Positions 1-13,500 of a stretch of 64,000 bases of DNA are shown here, piece by piece. This DNA is from Campylorhamphus procurvoides. Taxonomy: Eukaryota; Chordata; Aves; Passeriformes; Dendrocolaptidae. The DNA lies in NCBI GenBank assembly GCA_013396655.1, contig WBMV01000441.1, positions 754,914 to 818,913 on the forward strand. Reading direction: 5' to 3'. Positions within the stretch are counted from its first letter, which is position 1. Every line of letters starts with the position of its first letter. Made by a program: the position numbers and the translations under genes. The notes below the pieces were generated by a model that saw nothing but the letters and a program-made list of their open reading frames with translations, had not been told where the DNA came from and searched no databases.

Positions 1-1949
1 TTTAATAAATATTTAACAGCCTATTCGTTTCCAAGCATAGTGTAAAAACATTAGCTGTCATGCTGACCCTGTGCCCTGGGTAGTTCTGTGCTCACAGGGT
101 ACAGGCTCTCTTCACCGCAATATTTGGCACACCTGGCACAGGGGGGATCAGTGCCCTTTCAAGGCTGTATCCCTCCACTGCTGCCTTTCTCTTTGCCTGT
201 ACTCCTGTGGCAACAAATGCTCTTCTTTCTCCTTTCCATTTCCACGTCACCAATTGCAGAAGACAGGAGGCGGCAACCTGACTGTTGAGCTCCTGCAGTA
301 CCTTTCTTGCTGAAAGGGATGGATCTCTGAATGGAGCACTTAGGTATTAAACATTTAAATCTTTGTAAGTCTAAAGGTTTTACGCTGAGTATTGCGGCTT
401 TCCCACATAGACAAATGTCTATCTCTGAGTCTTCTCAGGGCGTCTAAAACTTGTCAAAGGTTGCAAGACAGATGGATCCCTGGTTTGTATTGCCACTAGA
501 CACTGAAAACAACACAGGAAATACTTATTTATCCTTGTTAACAAAAGCAGCGTGAGAGCATGCATGTCACTAAATTCAGTGTTTTACAATGTGTTCTCTA
601 CCAGCAGTGAATTGACTTGCAGATCATTTCCCACTTGCATCCCTCCCAGGCAGATATCTGTAGGCCATAAATTTTGACTGCCCCCTGTGACTATTTTAAC
701 TAAGACATATTTTAACTAAGTTTTTAACTAAGAGATATTAATTCTTAATAGAAAAACTCCCTAAAAGTTCACACACATTCCTTTCCCAGCTTTTGACACA
801 TGCCATAAAAGCACTTGCCTCATTCTTTATTTTGTCTTACCTTGGTCAAATCATGAAGTGGACAGAGTGTTCTTTTAAAAAATGGGAAATCGTTTGGGGT
901 CATCTAAAAATTTCTACTGACTTTCAACTCTTCAGTGCTTGTTTATTATTTGCCATTTATATCTTCTTTTTGTGTATGCTTTTTTTATTTCTAGCTATAA
1001 ATATTTTTACAGCAGGGAGTAGAGGGGAGTTCTGTGGTGGATTATGACTTGCTTTCAAGGCATTTGTAATTTGTCAAACAGTGCTGGTTCAACTGGGATT
1101 ACTGGATTGCTATTTCTAAAGGAAATTCACTTTAAAAAAATTAATGCTAGAAAATACACCCAAACTGGATAAATTCAGCAATTTCTACCTCAGTTTTTAC
1201 ATATTAAAATAGAGAGAAAAACAAAGAGGAAGATACCACTGCCTTTAGCAATATGAGAGAGATAGTGTAACTGGGAGTCTTAATTTGGCTTCGAGTTAGG
1301 AGGACTGAGGGATTTTAGGAAAACAATATTCAAAATAGTCTTTTCTCTCTAATTTGTCCCCACTGAGAAGGGAGTTGGTTGTAAATAAGCTATGTCCAGA
1401 GAAAAACAGCCCCTGTGCCTGCCATTGGCAAATCCTTATAACACTCTGTGAGGTTAGGGGAGTCACACTCCTCATCACGGGAAATGAAAAATGCCAAACA
1501 CTTTAGGGCATGATGTTTATTGCAGTCTTTGCTAAGAATAAAAAATTACATACTTCATAGTCTGAAAGCTAAATAGGCCTCTTCTATGAAGAGGGAAATA
1601 TTATTTGAACCTCTCTCTTTTTGAAATATGCAGGATCAGACCCGCAAAGCTGTCTTTTCACTTAAGGAATACTGCAGTGAGCTGCATGCAATTAGCTGTG
1701 CTAAGGCCACTATCAAAGTTACGCAGCACTCCATCTCAGCTGTCAATTTAAAAGAAGTACCTGGAACTAAGGGTTTGACTGCAATCCATCAGACTTTTAA
1801 TAGAAAAATTGCCTTTAAAATACTCATGAGAGGGAACTTTCAAAGCAACCAAGAAAATTCAGGGATTAGGCATCTCCAAATACACATTGCCAGGTTTTCC
1901 CAAACATTAAATGTCATCAATTTGAAAAAAAGAAGCTCTAAATATTTTC

Positions 1950-1970
1950 TATTATTATTGTTATTATTAT
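1950..1970. repeat. Short ATT/TTA microsatellite
   Basis: ATT trinucleotides interrupted by a single G. The array is short and of no evident function. Confidence 0.8.
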
Positions 1971-2726
1971 GTTGCAAAGAAGTATTACAATGACAACAAA
2001 AAATCCCTTCAAAAGTCATATCATATGCATTAGTAAGCACATGGTGATTAGTTAAACTTGGTCTGTGCACAAGGGTTGTTGAGGAAAAGGAGAGTGCAGA
2101 ACTGCATTTACAGCAAAGTTACTGCAGCTTTGGCAAGCTAACACTGTTTCTTCTCATTTTCTCAGAGATCAACAGCATTCCCAGGGCAAGCCAGCACTGA
2201 AAGAAGACAGGAATAACCTGTCAGAGTGCAATACTCCCTGACTGAGTTCTTTTAGATATTCCATATATGAAATGTTTATTGTCAAATATACTTATTTAAA
2301 GATAGTTGATGTTACACGGGATTTCTGATCTAGCAGAGTAATGCATAATATATTGAAATCACAACACCACTGTAAGTTAGACTTAGGAAAATATATATAT
2401 AGAAACTGCAATAAACAGTTTAATTGTGTGATTCTCATTATCCATCTCTATAATATAGTCACTGTAACGATACTGGGCATCCCCAGTTGCCAGGAAGGAG
2501 CACATAGGTTGGAGCTAACTCAAGCCTGTTCTCTTCAAAATACTTTTGCTAGTTATCTCTTTTTTATACTTTGTGTCAGGCTGAGCCACATATTTACTCC
2601 CCCACGCTATTCTGGCTAACTCAGGGACAAATTTACACTCTTTTAATGATCTTGTTGAGAAACATTTACATTACCAGACGAGCCACTCCACTGTTCATAG
2701 CTGCTTATCCAAAACAAAGGTCACCC

Positions 2727-2773
2727 TCCTTTGCAAAGGAGTCCTGTTGCAAAGAAGTTGGCTTCTTTGCAAC
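2727..2773. repeat. Adjacent 14-bp palindrome and 12-bp-stem hairpin
   Basis: TCCTTTGCAAAGGA at 2727-2740 is its own reverse complement. A few bases on, GTTGCAAAGAAG (2746-2757) pairs perfectly with CTTCTTTGCAAC (2762-2773) around a TTGG loop. Both share a TTTGCAA core. Confidence 0.75.
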
Positions 2774-5700
2774 AGCTGTGATCAGTCACATCCTACATAA
2801 TTCCCTGAGCTTCATGATTACATCATCCTTGACCACCTCCTCTGAGCCTTCTTCCCTTGTAGGGATTTAATGGTCAGTCATATGGCCAAAAATCTTCCTG
2901 CACCATCTCTTCCTTGTGCCTAGATTCTTCCTTTTTAGGTAACTTTAATTCTGCAATTGATGTAGTTTAAAAGACTACTTGCTAATACTTCCAGTTTGAT
3001 TATAAAATAAGAGAAGACTAAAATTTGGAGCTATGGGGCCATAATTGTTCCAGCTTTCAGCAAAATTAGACCGTATGTAGCCAAAAGTTTGGCTCATGTC
3101 TTAACCGGGTTGAATTAAATTTGACACAAAACAGTTGCAGGTTACTGGAGAGGCTGATGACAATATGTCTTGGTTATTTCTGAATGGTTTTGATCCTTTT
3201 TTTGTGTAAGATTGGGTATGGTGCATCTGTTCCTGTTTTGACAGTAGTTATGCTTTCATTACCCTTAATGTTGAGTGGGCCAGCACAAAATTCAGATACT
3301 GTTCAAGTGTCTTTTACACTTTATTTAAAATATTTCAGATTATGGGTACCAAACTCCATAAAATATAGTGTCAAGACCCTTGAGGTGACACCTCCCAACT
3401 TGCTACCTTCACATGTGACCTAAGCCCAGAAAAACATCCTCCTGAAATGAGAATTGCTACGTCATTGACTGCTCTGTTGTGCTTTTTCCTCTTGCATCTC
3501 AGCAAGTCCAATTTGTCGCAAATTACCGTAAGACTCACTCATCATGGGGCCTTATGCAGGGGAAAGGTGATTTTGACTTACAGTATGTCCACACGGATTT
3601 TCTCCCATTCACATGTTCACACACATGTGCTCAGCCGCACTAAGACGTATGTGTCGGGGCTAACACTGAAGAATTGATACTGGTTTACCTTTGTGCCCTG
3701 TAGAAATGGGTGCTGCTTGGGATCTTCCGCCTCAGTATGTCAACTGAGCCCGCCTAATTCTTGCTTTATTTATCTGCTTATTTTATGGCACCAGCCCTGT
3801 TCTTCATCTTCTTGTCACCTATCTTAAGGTCAGTTGGTTCCTTCTCTTCCTTTGAATAAAATCACACACATAGAACTATTAATCTTACCTCTTCTTCTAA
3901 ACTTGGTTTACTGTTTCATCTGCAACTTCCACACAAATATTTCCATCCGTTATTAACTCATATCAATCCTAATATTTCTCTTACAAATGCACAAATGCAC
4001 TTGATTGCAGCATTGCACTGATGCTGCTGTGTCCTGTCCAGGGCCGTGTCTGGCTGCTGGTTTCAGCACATCACTCCATCACTTCATGCCAGCATGACCT
4101 GGTGGACTCTGTCTGGTAGAGGGACTGTGCAATACGGATATGCATGGCCATAAATTTCACTCCAAAAGCACATTCTCAGCAAACTTCCAGACACACATCA
4201 GTATGAAGCAAGGAGTGTTTCCATGATCCTTGAATGTCTCCTATTATCTATTTTCTTTAATGCCCAATTGATTTAATACAGGAGACTGTATGAGATTGAT
4301 TTAGTGAGGGTATTGACCAACCCTCCCCCACTAAATGTAAGGTAAACAAAAGGTCATATAAAACTCCACCTGGATTCAGATGGATGAGAAAAGCATTGAA
4401 ATTCAATGACTAATTCTAGCTGCAGCTCAGCAAAGGCTCATAAAAATACATCATGTCAGAACTAGTAAGGGAAATGCTGCATTTGGACATACACATGAAC
4501 TCATTCGGGTCTTAGGCCAAGCCTGGCTGAATGACTAAGTACAATAAAAAGTAACAAAGCAAACAGCGTTCTTTAAAAGATACTTTAAAACCTCTTTGAA
4601 AGACAGCCCTGAGGCAATCAAATTGGAAATAGAGAAGTCCCTAAAGGGAAGACTCTGCTTTGTACCAGTGCCACAGCTTTATTGTGAGTGTCAGGATTCA
4701 ATGGGTAAGCATGAATTTTCCTGCTGATAGGAGACGGGAAAGCCTTTTGGCCTGCTAGTTATATATTTACCCACTGCATCCCATCAGAGGACACTCATTC
4801 AAGCCCAGTTCCAAGAACAACTGAAAATAACACATGTATCACATCCCATTAATTCTTTGTCAGTTGTCAAAACTGAAGTTTTACTTGTGCCCGAGAGTGC
4901 ACAGTACAGAAGAAAGATAATTTTGCCCTCAAGTGCCAGCATTTTATAAAAATAAAATTACCATCCTCTAGGGAAAAACATAAAGAATACACTTTAGTGC
5001 TAATTTGTAGCTTCACAGGTATTTTCCCTTCTGACAACAGGCTAGCTCCCTAGAGAGGAGATATCTGACAGTTAAATGCTGTATTAGAAATAGGATGCTT
5101 TGGTTTAATTTCCAGCACAGCCATAAAGTTTCTGCACATCTCTGGCAAGGACTTACTTTGCCTCCCAGTGCTGAGGTGCTCTTTTACATACCCTGGCTGT
5201 TTGCCTTTAACACCCCTTAGCACAGCAGGGATGATGGGTGAACCTGCTCTGAGAAATGGCTTTCAACTGAGAACTGACTTGTAATCCCTCTCCTTTCTTC
5301 TTGCTGGTACCCCCACATTCTCACATGCTGACATTGTGACTACCAGCACCCACATGTCCCCAGCAGGGATTGTTTCTGGGAGCTAAACCTCACCTCATCC
5401 CCCAGGTACAGCCCCATCAGCTGTGTGTTTTGAAGTACCGTGTGGTACTTGCTTGCTTTGTGGCCGTAGACAAAACTCCTCATAGGCTGTCAGGCACAGA
5501 ACACCCTTGCTCTTCTCACAGAAACCAGAGGTGAGGTGCAGGGCCAATCAAACACCCTATGGAGAGAAGGGGGTGCCTGTGCTCCAAACAGCTCCCCAGT
5601 ACACTCTGCCTGCAGGCAGAGAGGCAGACAACTACAAAGATCCCAGCTCAGTGTCAATGCTGTGGCACAGCCCAGCTGTGTCCAAGGATAGGAGGGAAGC

Positions 5701-6069
5701 AAGTCTGCAGAGAGACCCCATCTGCTGCTGTCAGCCCTTCTGCACTGGGATGCTAGCACAGACATGTGGCTGTACTCCAGTAACTGGGAAATATCATAAT
5801 GGCTACCTAAGTCTGCTGGGAAAGGGCATTGCCATGAGCCTGCCAGGGAGAAGGCAGGTTCAAGACAGAGAGGTGCAGAATGCTGCCTGCTGAAAGGACC
5901 TGTGCATACAGGGGATACCCAGGCAAGCACAAACCAATAGCACACTCTGACTAGGAAGAAGCAGAAGTTGGGAAATGGGCTACATTAGGAAGAGTGGTTT
6001 GCACATCAAGCTCTGCTTGCTGCAGGTAGGGCCATAGCTGGAATAATGTCCCATTTGGGCACGCTGCTG

Positions 6070-6185
6070 AAGAGGGTTCTTGAGGAATTGAAGAGTGTCC
6101 AGTGGCAGGTTGCAAGGTACTCAGTGGTGTGAGGAGAGGATGAGGGACTCTGTTTGTTTCATCTGGCAAAGAGGAGCCACAGGGT
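6070..6185 (+). mobile_element. Possible degenerate CR1 LINE fragment
   Basis: The stretch containing GTCCAGTGGCAGG, then GAGGAGAGGATGAGGGA and a GCAAAGAGGAG-like end, follows in order the landmarks of the 3' coding/untranslated part of CR1 as I recall it (a GTCCAGAGGAGGG-like motif, GAGGAGAGGCTGAGG, GGAGAAGAGGAGG). Divergence is high and no 3' terminal repeat follows, so this would be an old internal fragment. Confidence 0.4.
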
Positions 6186-7304
6186 GCTTCAGTAGCAGTC
6201 TGTCATCCTGTCATCTGCAGCTGCAGTGGGGGTGAAACCCAGTTCTTCTCAGGATTGCCACTCTCCCAGTGGAGGAGCAACAGCCATGAACTGAGCTGGG
6301 ACAGCCTGGCCAGAGGTGTTACAGATGTCCATCCTGGAAGCCTAAGGCACTGCTACATAAGGTCATGGCTTTAGTCAACCAAAACAGCATAGACTGAGAA
6401 GCCAGGAACACCAGGGTTGGCTCCTCAGACACAGCCTGCTGGGAGGAGAAACTGTGTGCTGGCCTTCTGTAGTCCTTGGGGTCATAGAGAAGTGTTAGAT
6501 ATGGCATAGTTTCTGTCTCACACATTTCTTCTCCCACTATTAAAGTGACAGAATTGCAGCCATTTCTTTTTGTGACAAAGAACATTTATGATTTCTTACC
6601 CCCCACACTGCTTTTGCCTCATTCTTCTTAACAAGACTGCCTGTCTTGAAAGCATATTTCCTTCTTTGTACAAATGTTTTCACTGAAAAGTGATGAAAGT
6701 GAGAAATTAATCCTTTCTGATGACAAAAAGTTACACAAAAGATCAAAGGTAAATTAATTGAAAGCGTGTTTGCACAGCTAAATTCTTATAATTGGTATCT
6801 CAAGCACAGTATTCTGTAATTTACAGATCAGATAAGCATAAAGATCATTGTATTGTGATTGGAAAATTTTTCTGTAAGATGATGGAAGTACTCTGTCATG
6901 CTTAGTACATGATTGCAAGACAGAAAAGAACTTCAAGTTAAGAAGATTAATAAAAAGACAAAGAATTAACAGTTTCAAATGCTCTTTATTTCAGATTAAT
7001 TCAATTTTGAAAACTGAGTACCATCCTTCTGTCATGTAATACCTATAAATCACAGAGTCTGAAGAAAGTATGTTTTAAAATATTTATGTTTTATAACTGA
7101 TTAATCCAAATGCCTGGCATGTGTTTCCAGTATTTCTGCTAATTAGCAACATGTTGGCTTGCTCTGGTTTTGTCACTGAAATGAAAGCTTGAGAATTTGT
7201 ATCAGATAAAACAGCAGCTATTTTATGTTGCAGTTTTATTAGAGGAACATTTACAAACCTGCTGGAAACTATATTCTCAGATCAAGCTGGAGAGATCTAA
7301 ATAA

Positions 7305-7558
7305 GGGGGAAAGGAACCAGATCAGTAATATTTAAATTAGATATAAAGAAATTTTTTACAATGAGAGTGTTAAAACATTGGCATAGGTTGCCCAGAGAGG
7401 TGGTAGATGCCCCATTCCTGGAGACATTCAAGGTCAGGCTAGATAGGCTCTGAGCACCCTCTTTTAGTTGAAGATGTCCCTGTTCATTACAAGGGGGTTG
7501 GACTGGATGGCCTTTAAAGGTTCCTTCCAGCCCAAATTATTCTATGATTTTATGATAA
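7305..7558 (+). mobile_element. CR1 LINE 3' end
   Basis: This is a typical 5'-truncated bird CR1 retrotransposon ending in its 3' untranslated region. The order is TTAGATATAAAGAAAT, GGTTGCCCAGAGAGGTGG, CTGGAGACATTCAAGGTCAG, GGGGGTTGGACTGGATGGCC, CCTTCCAGCCC and the terminal ATTCTATGATTTTATGA motif. CR1 has no poly(A) tail and ends in such a short near-repeat, seen here at 7541-7557. The copy is moderately diverged and encodes nothing. CR1 is the dominant LINE of birds and supports an avian origin. Confidence 0.94.
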
Positions 7559-10500
7559 GATATGGTTAGTCATAAACCACTAACACTACAGCATAATATT
7601 AATAGATAAGTGGTTTATATTCTTATCTTAACAAATTATTCTATGATAAATCTCTATCACCAGAAAATGGTCCTTTAAAATCCTACATTGAGAGTGTCAT
7701 GATTAAAGCTGGTAAAAAGAGTTAAAGTCAAAATACATATAGATATTTGACTAATTTTTCATCAGCTCTTGATGTGAGAAATTCGTAGTAGTATCATAGC
7801 ACCTGGTCAAGCATAGAGCTCAACAAGACTAAGATAGGTTAGTGCAATGTTTTGAACGAGAAAACTTGCTATTCTCCCGTAAAACACTGGACATAAAGAG
7901 ACAGGTCTACTGCATCTCTTTCCCAACTTCTGCTAACAAGCTCACTGAAAGGAGTCTCAGCTACCACATATTTTCTATTCAAAGAAATAAACAAGCAAAC
8001 AAAAACAAAACAGAAAAAACCCCTTCTATTTAGTTCTCATCTCATCTGCAAGACGTTTTTATAGACTTATCCCTCCATGATCTGGCTTTTCATTGTTGAA
8101 GAAATTCAGCTCCCATTTTTGGAAATGTTCCCATCCCAGATAAGAGCATGTAGAGAAGGGGTTTAACCACTTGTCTCTCAAAAGAGACACAATTTCTCTC
8201 GAGGCTCACACAGAGGCAAGGGGCAATGGGTACCTACATTGGTGGTCCAAAAGACCTCACTTGAAGGTATTCCAACATACCCCAGGTGTGGGGGGGCAGC
8301 CTGCATGGTTTCCCAGAACCTGCTGGCATGGACAGGAGCAGTGCACAAAAGGGAAAACTTGCCCTCCCTGCCCCTCAGACCACAAGGTACATGGACTTGG
8401 AGGCACACAGAGCTTGTTTCTTTATTTTACAGGAACCTCACATCTTTGGCAGAAAAAGGACATTTTTCATCAAAGAGGTCAAATCTGGGTTTTTTTCCAC
8501 TAAACCATTACATCGGTTTTACTTTCCACTTTAACACTTGGGAATTAAATGTGTTGACTAGATCATTGCCTCCTTTTTCCCTGCAAACCATTTTACACTG
8601 ATTATGTTCTCAAAGTTTATAATTGTTCAGTTGGGAAAACAGGACTTTACATGCAGTATGTGGCAGACATACCCAACATGACTCTCTTGCTTTCCTTATT
8701 ATTCCTTTATACTCCACACAATATTACCAGGAATTTTGGGTACTATCCTGATGTTTCTGCCCCTCCCCTCCCCCCATCCTAACCATTGATGTAATAAAAT
8801 ATATCTTTCTGTGTTGTACATTGACCCTTAGGATTGTATTATCTGAGTATATCAAGAGTTCTGCTTGATTAAGGATTTTCTTGTAAATCTACCTTTATGG
8901 ACAAAGAAAATGAAACTGTAAAAACTCAGCATACACAGATGGGACACACAGAGATATTATCTGCAGAGATTATTCCCTCTTTGTAAGGCCAGAGATATCA
9001 TCTGGATGTGAGGAGGTAAATTGATTTCTAGGCTTATTTTGGTTTTGGTGTCCCCTGTGGCAAGGCTAACAAAGGCATCCAGCTGGCAGAACCTTTGCAA
9101 TACAAGCTTCCTTGGTTATCTACTGGGATAGCATCCCCAACTCCACTCAAACCAATATGATGCTATTAGACGGCAACATTTTGTAGGTGCCCTTAAATAA
9201 GGTAAAATCCTAAATTAGTATTGTGGAGGTTTCTCCTGACATCTGTCAATAAAACCTACAGTATGTGTAGACAGCTATCTGCAATATAAGTGTACCAATC
9301 TGAGCTAGCTGTCTACCTGCCATTTAAAACAATGACTAAGAAATTTTCTGATCCATATATCAATGTAGATAAGGGCAGTGTTCTTGATACCCTTGGACTC
9401 CAGAAACTAGTTCTGCATTGGCTACAAAAATAATCACTCTTGTTCAGATGGACACACCTGCAGTATAGGAACATTCATGCAGATGAATTCCACATTTGTG
9501 TCCTCCTGATTTGAATTCCTATTTTGAGGCACTTGGGTCATAAATCTGGGAAGAAATGAGATTTTGTTGTTTGATTACACTATGACTCACACTGTGATCT
9601 CTGTGAGACCGAGGAGCAAGCATTAATGATATATCTTATGTTGAAAGAGTGAGTCAAAATGGGATTCTTCATGGTGCTTTGGAATCATCTCATCTGCAGT
9701 GTGGCATATTTGAAATATAGCTTTTTCAGGGAGTTCTCATAATAGATGAAAAAACCCTCAAAGGCCAAACAAACAGCAAAAGAGAACAAAGGCAGAACTC
9801 TCTCCCCATTTTCCCAGCTCCTCTTTGATTTAATAACACTTCAAACCTATCCCTTTAATAAAGAACATCTGTAACCATCTATCAGAACTTAGGATTCTTG
9901 AGCCTCTGAACATCAGCTTCATGGCGAACTGGGTTTTAGAGACAGAGAACTAAATCCTTGCTCTTTTCTGCTGAAACAGATGAGTAAAATTTGGTTTGGG
10001 AAATGAGGTTATATATAGTCACACAAATCTCTCTTTTGTTTTTCTTTATTATTTATTGCATATAATTCCTTGTTGCCCTGACTGCCCTCACAGTGTTAGA
10101 AATACTGGAGATAATGGGACTACATAATGGCTGAAATCCACATGAATGCCTAAGTAACTTACTGAGCTCAATCTTTAGCTCTGTGTCTAGTCTAATACAT
10201 GGGAGTCTCTCCTTTGCTCCCATGGAAACACTGAAATGTCTCACATTTAGAAAATATTATGGTGCCTATTTAATAATGTTTTCTTCTTCTTTGGAAGAGA
10301 ATTACTCAGATTAATTGTGTAGCAAATTAGTCTGGTGATTTAATTTCCTTATTTTTCTGAGCTCAGCCAACAATAGAGTGAATTGTCAGCTATGCTTTCC
10401 TCTGAAGTGACCAACACCTACAGTATTTCAGAGGATGTCTTTGTCTGTGCCTACCCCAGTTTGCAGATATCTTACTGCATAACTCCTCCTGCTGTACAGT

Positions 10501-13500
10501 GAGCCAGGACAGAGCATTTACTACCCAAGTTTTTGTTACTTTTGCCACTATTTTGTACAGTTACTATTCTTGTTTAGAAAACCATTTGAGCAACACCTAA
10601 GCAAGTTTCTCCTTCTGACAATAATGCTATGAAGTTATATGCCTCCTAATCCTTGGAGTTCTTCATCCACTGCTTATCACTTCTACATGATCTTCAACCA
10701 AAAACTTTCTAAAATAATAGGAAGATTGTTGCCTTTTAGTTTGAAGATTTAGGCATTTAGCCTATCACCTTTTTCCAAAAATTGGGAATGATATTTAGGC
10801 TCCTTTTCTTCTCCTTCCTGAAAACTCTGTGTCTGTCCATATTTCCTATAGAACAAGTTTATGTTGTAAGGGCCAAGACCCTACAAGTCACATGATGAAT
10901 GCTTAGCTTGGAGAGATCATTGTCCTCTTTTAGTCATCGCCTTGTAGCCATCTCAGCAGAGATACTTAGTAGATTTGTAAGGAGCTTCATGTTGCTACAG
11001 TTCTTCTTCTAAATATATAAAACATATCTTAAAACTGCAAAATAGAAAGCATTTTGATACTTTCAAGTAACCTTTGAGCTAAGACATGTTTTATTTGTTC
11101 TCTGAGCAACCAGTTCATCTCTCTTCCAATATTCACTGTGGGGTTTTTATTTGATAAGGTCCACATTCCTTCCTTCAAAAGGAATTTGAAATTAATGTGC
11201 TTTGATTACAACTCTGTCTGCTGCTGGTCCTGTAGTCCCTGTCCCCATTATTGCTGCAGCCATCAGTACCTGGATCAGGAAAGACTGTGGCAGGAGTAAT
11301 CACAGCAGTAGTGGTGGAACAGGCTGGGGCAGTCACTGTGCCAGTCTCTGGTTACTTGTTCCTTGTCTTTCAGAACAGGCTTTATGCCCTGGAGAGTCCA
11401 GTAGTTTTCAGTGCTAACTTTGTCACATTTTGCTACAAAGGTGTAAAAGCTGATGGGACACCTACAGCCTGCACTGACAGTGCTTTACTTGAAAAGGAAT
11501 ATTGAATCTGTATGTAGTACTTATTATCTATGTGTCCTATAAGGAGAAAGATAAGCATCACTACCATGAACTGAGGGTGGATAACTCAGGCATCAGTAAA
11601 TTAACTTGACTAATATTGGATATAACAGCCACTGCCACTTGAAGGTGTAATTCAGACATAGGTCTAGCCCATTTGACCAGGAAAAATAAAATGTCATAGT
11701 CCTAAGCACATAAAATACTGCCATGGAAAGAGGATTGTGTTCTCAATTGCACTTGGTCCTGTTGGCAAAGTAGGAACACAATCAACTTAACAATAGACAG
11801 CCAGGAAACAGTAGTCCTGATTCCTGCAATTGGAGGACATTAAATCTTATGCAATTGTAAAGAGTGTTAGCACCTTATAGAAACCCATAATGAATGACAG
11901 CAGTTCAAACCTGTTCTCAGGAACTACTTAATTTGGCATAACATGGAAAGAAAGGCACTCTTGCATTTGCTTCATCAGTAAAAGGAAGAAAATATACGCT
12001 AATAAAGAGATGGGGAATTTGTAGATGCCCTTCCACGGATCTTGACAATTTTTTCTGTAAACCATACTTTGCTTGCAGAGAAAGTGCTATATCTTTAAGA
12101 CTCCCCTTCCAACCATGCCCCTGAAAAAAACAAATGTTGGAAATGGAAAAAATAATGGAATAGAGTAAAAGATTCTTCTCTAATTAGATGAAAGTTTACC
12201 CATACCCAACAACATCTTGTCCATCTGGAACTAAAAACACTTGCTGGTCTCATCATACAGCTGAGAAGAGAGCTTGGCACTGCCAGTGCTGCCTCACAGT
12301 CTCTCTTTTCAGAAATGAAGTAACTCAATGGACTGTGTCAAGAATTCAGCTAAAAATGTCCTTATGGAGACCTAAAGCTAATCTGCATGCAAACTGTTAC
12401 TCTAAACAAGTTTATACTAATATATGGCTGTACCAAAACAGCAATACAGTGTTAATTAACACCCTATGGGATCCAGGGTTTTCTGCAGGACTTGTCCTGG
12501 AAGAAGCAGACCCATGCTGGCTGGCTCTAACTAAGGTCAGGAGGGACTAGTTGTGATTGTTGTTTGCTTGCATAAACCCTGCTGCGTGACTTACATTACT
12601 TTTGGCAGATCCCTGCCTTTTTCAAGACTAGCTGGACCTACTCTTGTATGAGGGACTGTTACCTGGACCAGCCAGGACTGCTCCCTGTGAAGAAGCTGTG
12701 ATCAATCCCTGGACCTTGAAACTTATTAATTTATATATCATGTTCATTTACATATTCCTTTACCAAAGTAGCAAGTGACATATTTTCCAGTACAATTGAG
12801 TCCTAAAGAAAACCACAAACAACTAGCTTGTAACAGTAGCTACAGCTCCAACTAGTGTTTAGCACACAAACTTCTGTTTGCCTCCCCAGTCTTTCATGTA
12901 CAGAACAGACTTCCATGCTGTACAGAAGAGAGTGTACAACTGAAACTCATACAGACACTTTTTTAGAAGAGGACATTGTATTTAACTGGTCCTTTCTGTA
13001 AGTGGGGAACTCTGTCTAGGAGACTCTGTCAGAGTTTCTTCTATACAACAAGTAACTATATTTCAGCAGTATTCTACTGTAAGATCTGGGTTCACTTCCC
13101 AAAGCTGGGTACCTGCCCTGGAACAACATCCAGCTCTGCAGATCCTTCCCTTCTTCTGCCCTATTTTCTACATGCATGAGTGGAAAGGAGCATGCATGCA
13201 CTTTAGCAAGGCCCTTCAATGTGGACAATTTGGAAACAGCCATAAGATTTTCTGCCGACAAAATCTTTGCCTTTGCAGTACTGGGCACACATGAACTTGT
13301 GTCTCTCATGTCTTCTTGTAGATTTTGGTCTTGATGTGGTAATACAGATTTTTTATTTATTTATTTTTTTCTGTGCCAACAATATGTCTACTTACAAATT
13401 TAAACAGAAATTCAAGAAAAGAAGCCTTTTTGCAACTTATATTTCTTATGTAAAATAACAAAATACTTTCTGTCTTATATATAATCACATTTGCCATCTA

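Larger units (their letters stand above)
1..7300. other. Intergenic, no gene recognised
   Basis: Mostly AT-rich DNA with only short chance ORFs. A small TTA/ATT microsatellite lies at 1950-1970. A 14-bp palindrome and a perfect hairpin lie at 2727-2773. A GC-richer part from about 5.4 to 6.4 kb holds overlapping ORFs on both strands (for example 5490-5945 minus and 5507-5893 plus) that match no family I know and run over each other, as chance ORFs do. A degenerate CR1-like stretch is annotated separately. Confidence 0.7.

Noticed and set aside
5490..5945. A 151-codon minus-strand ORF as a gene
   Set aside because: A 128-codon ORF on the other strand covers the same bases. Neither shows a family motif, and composition explains both.
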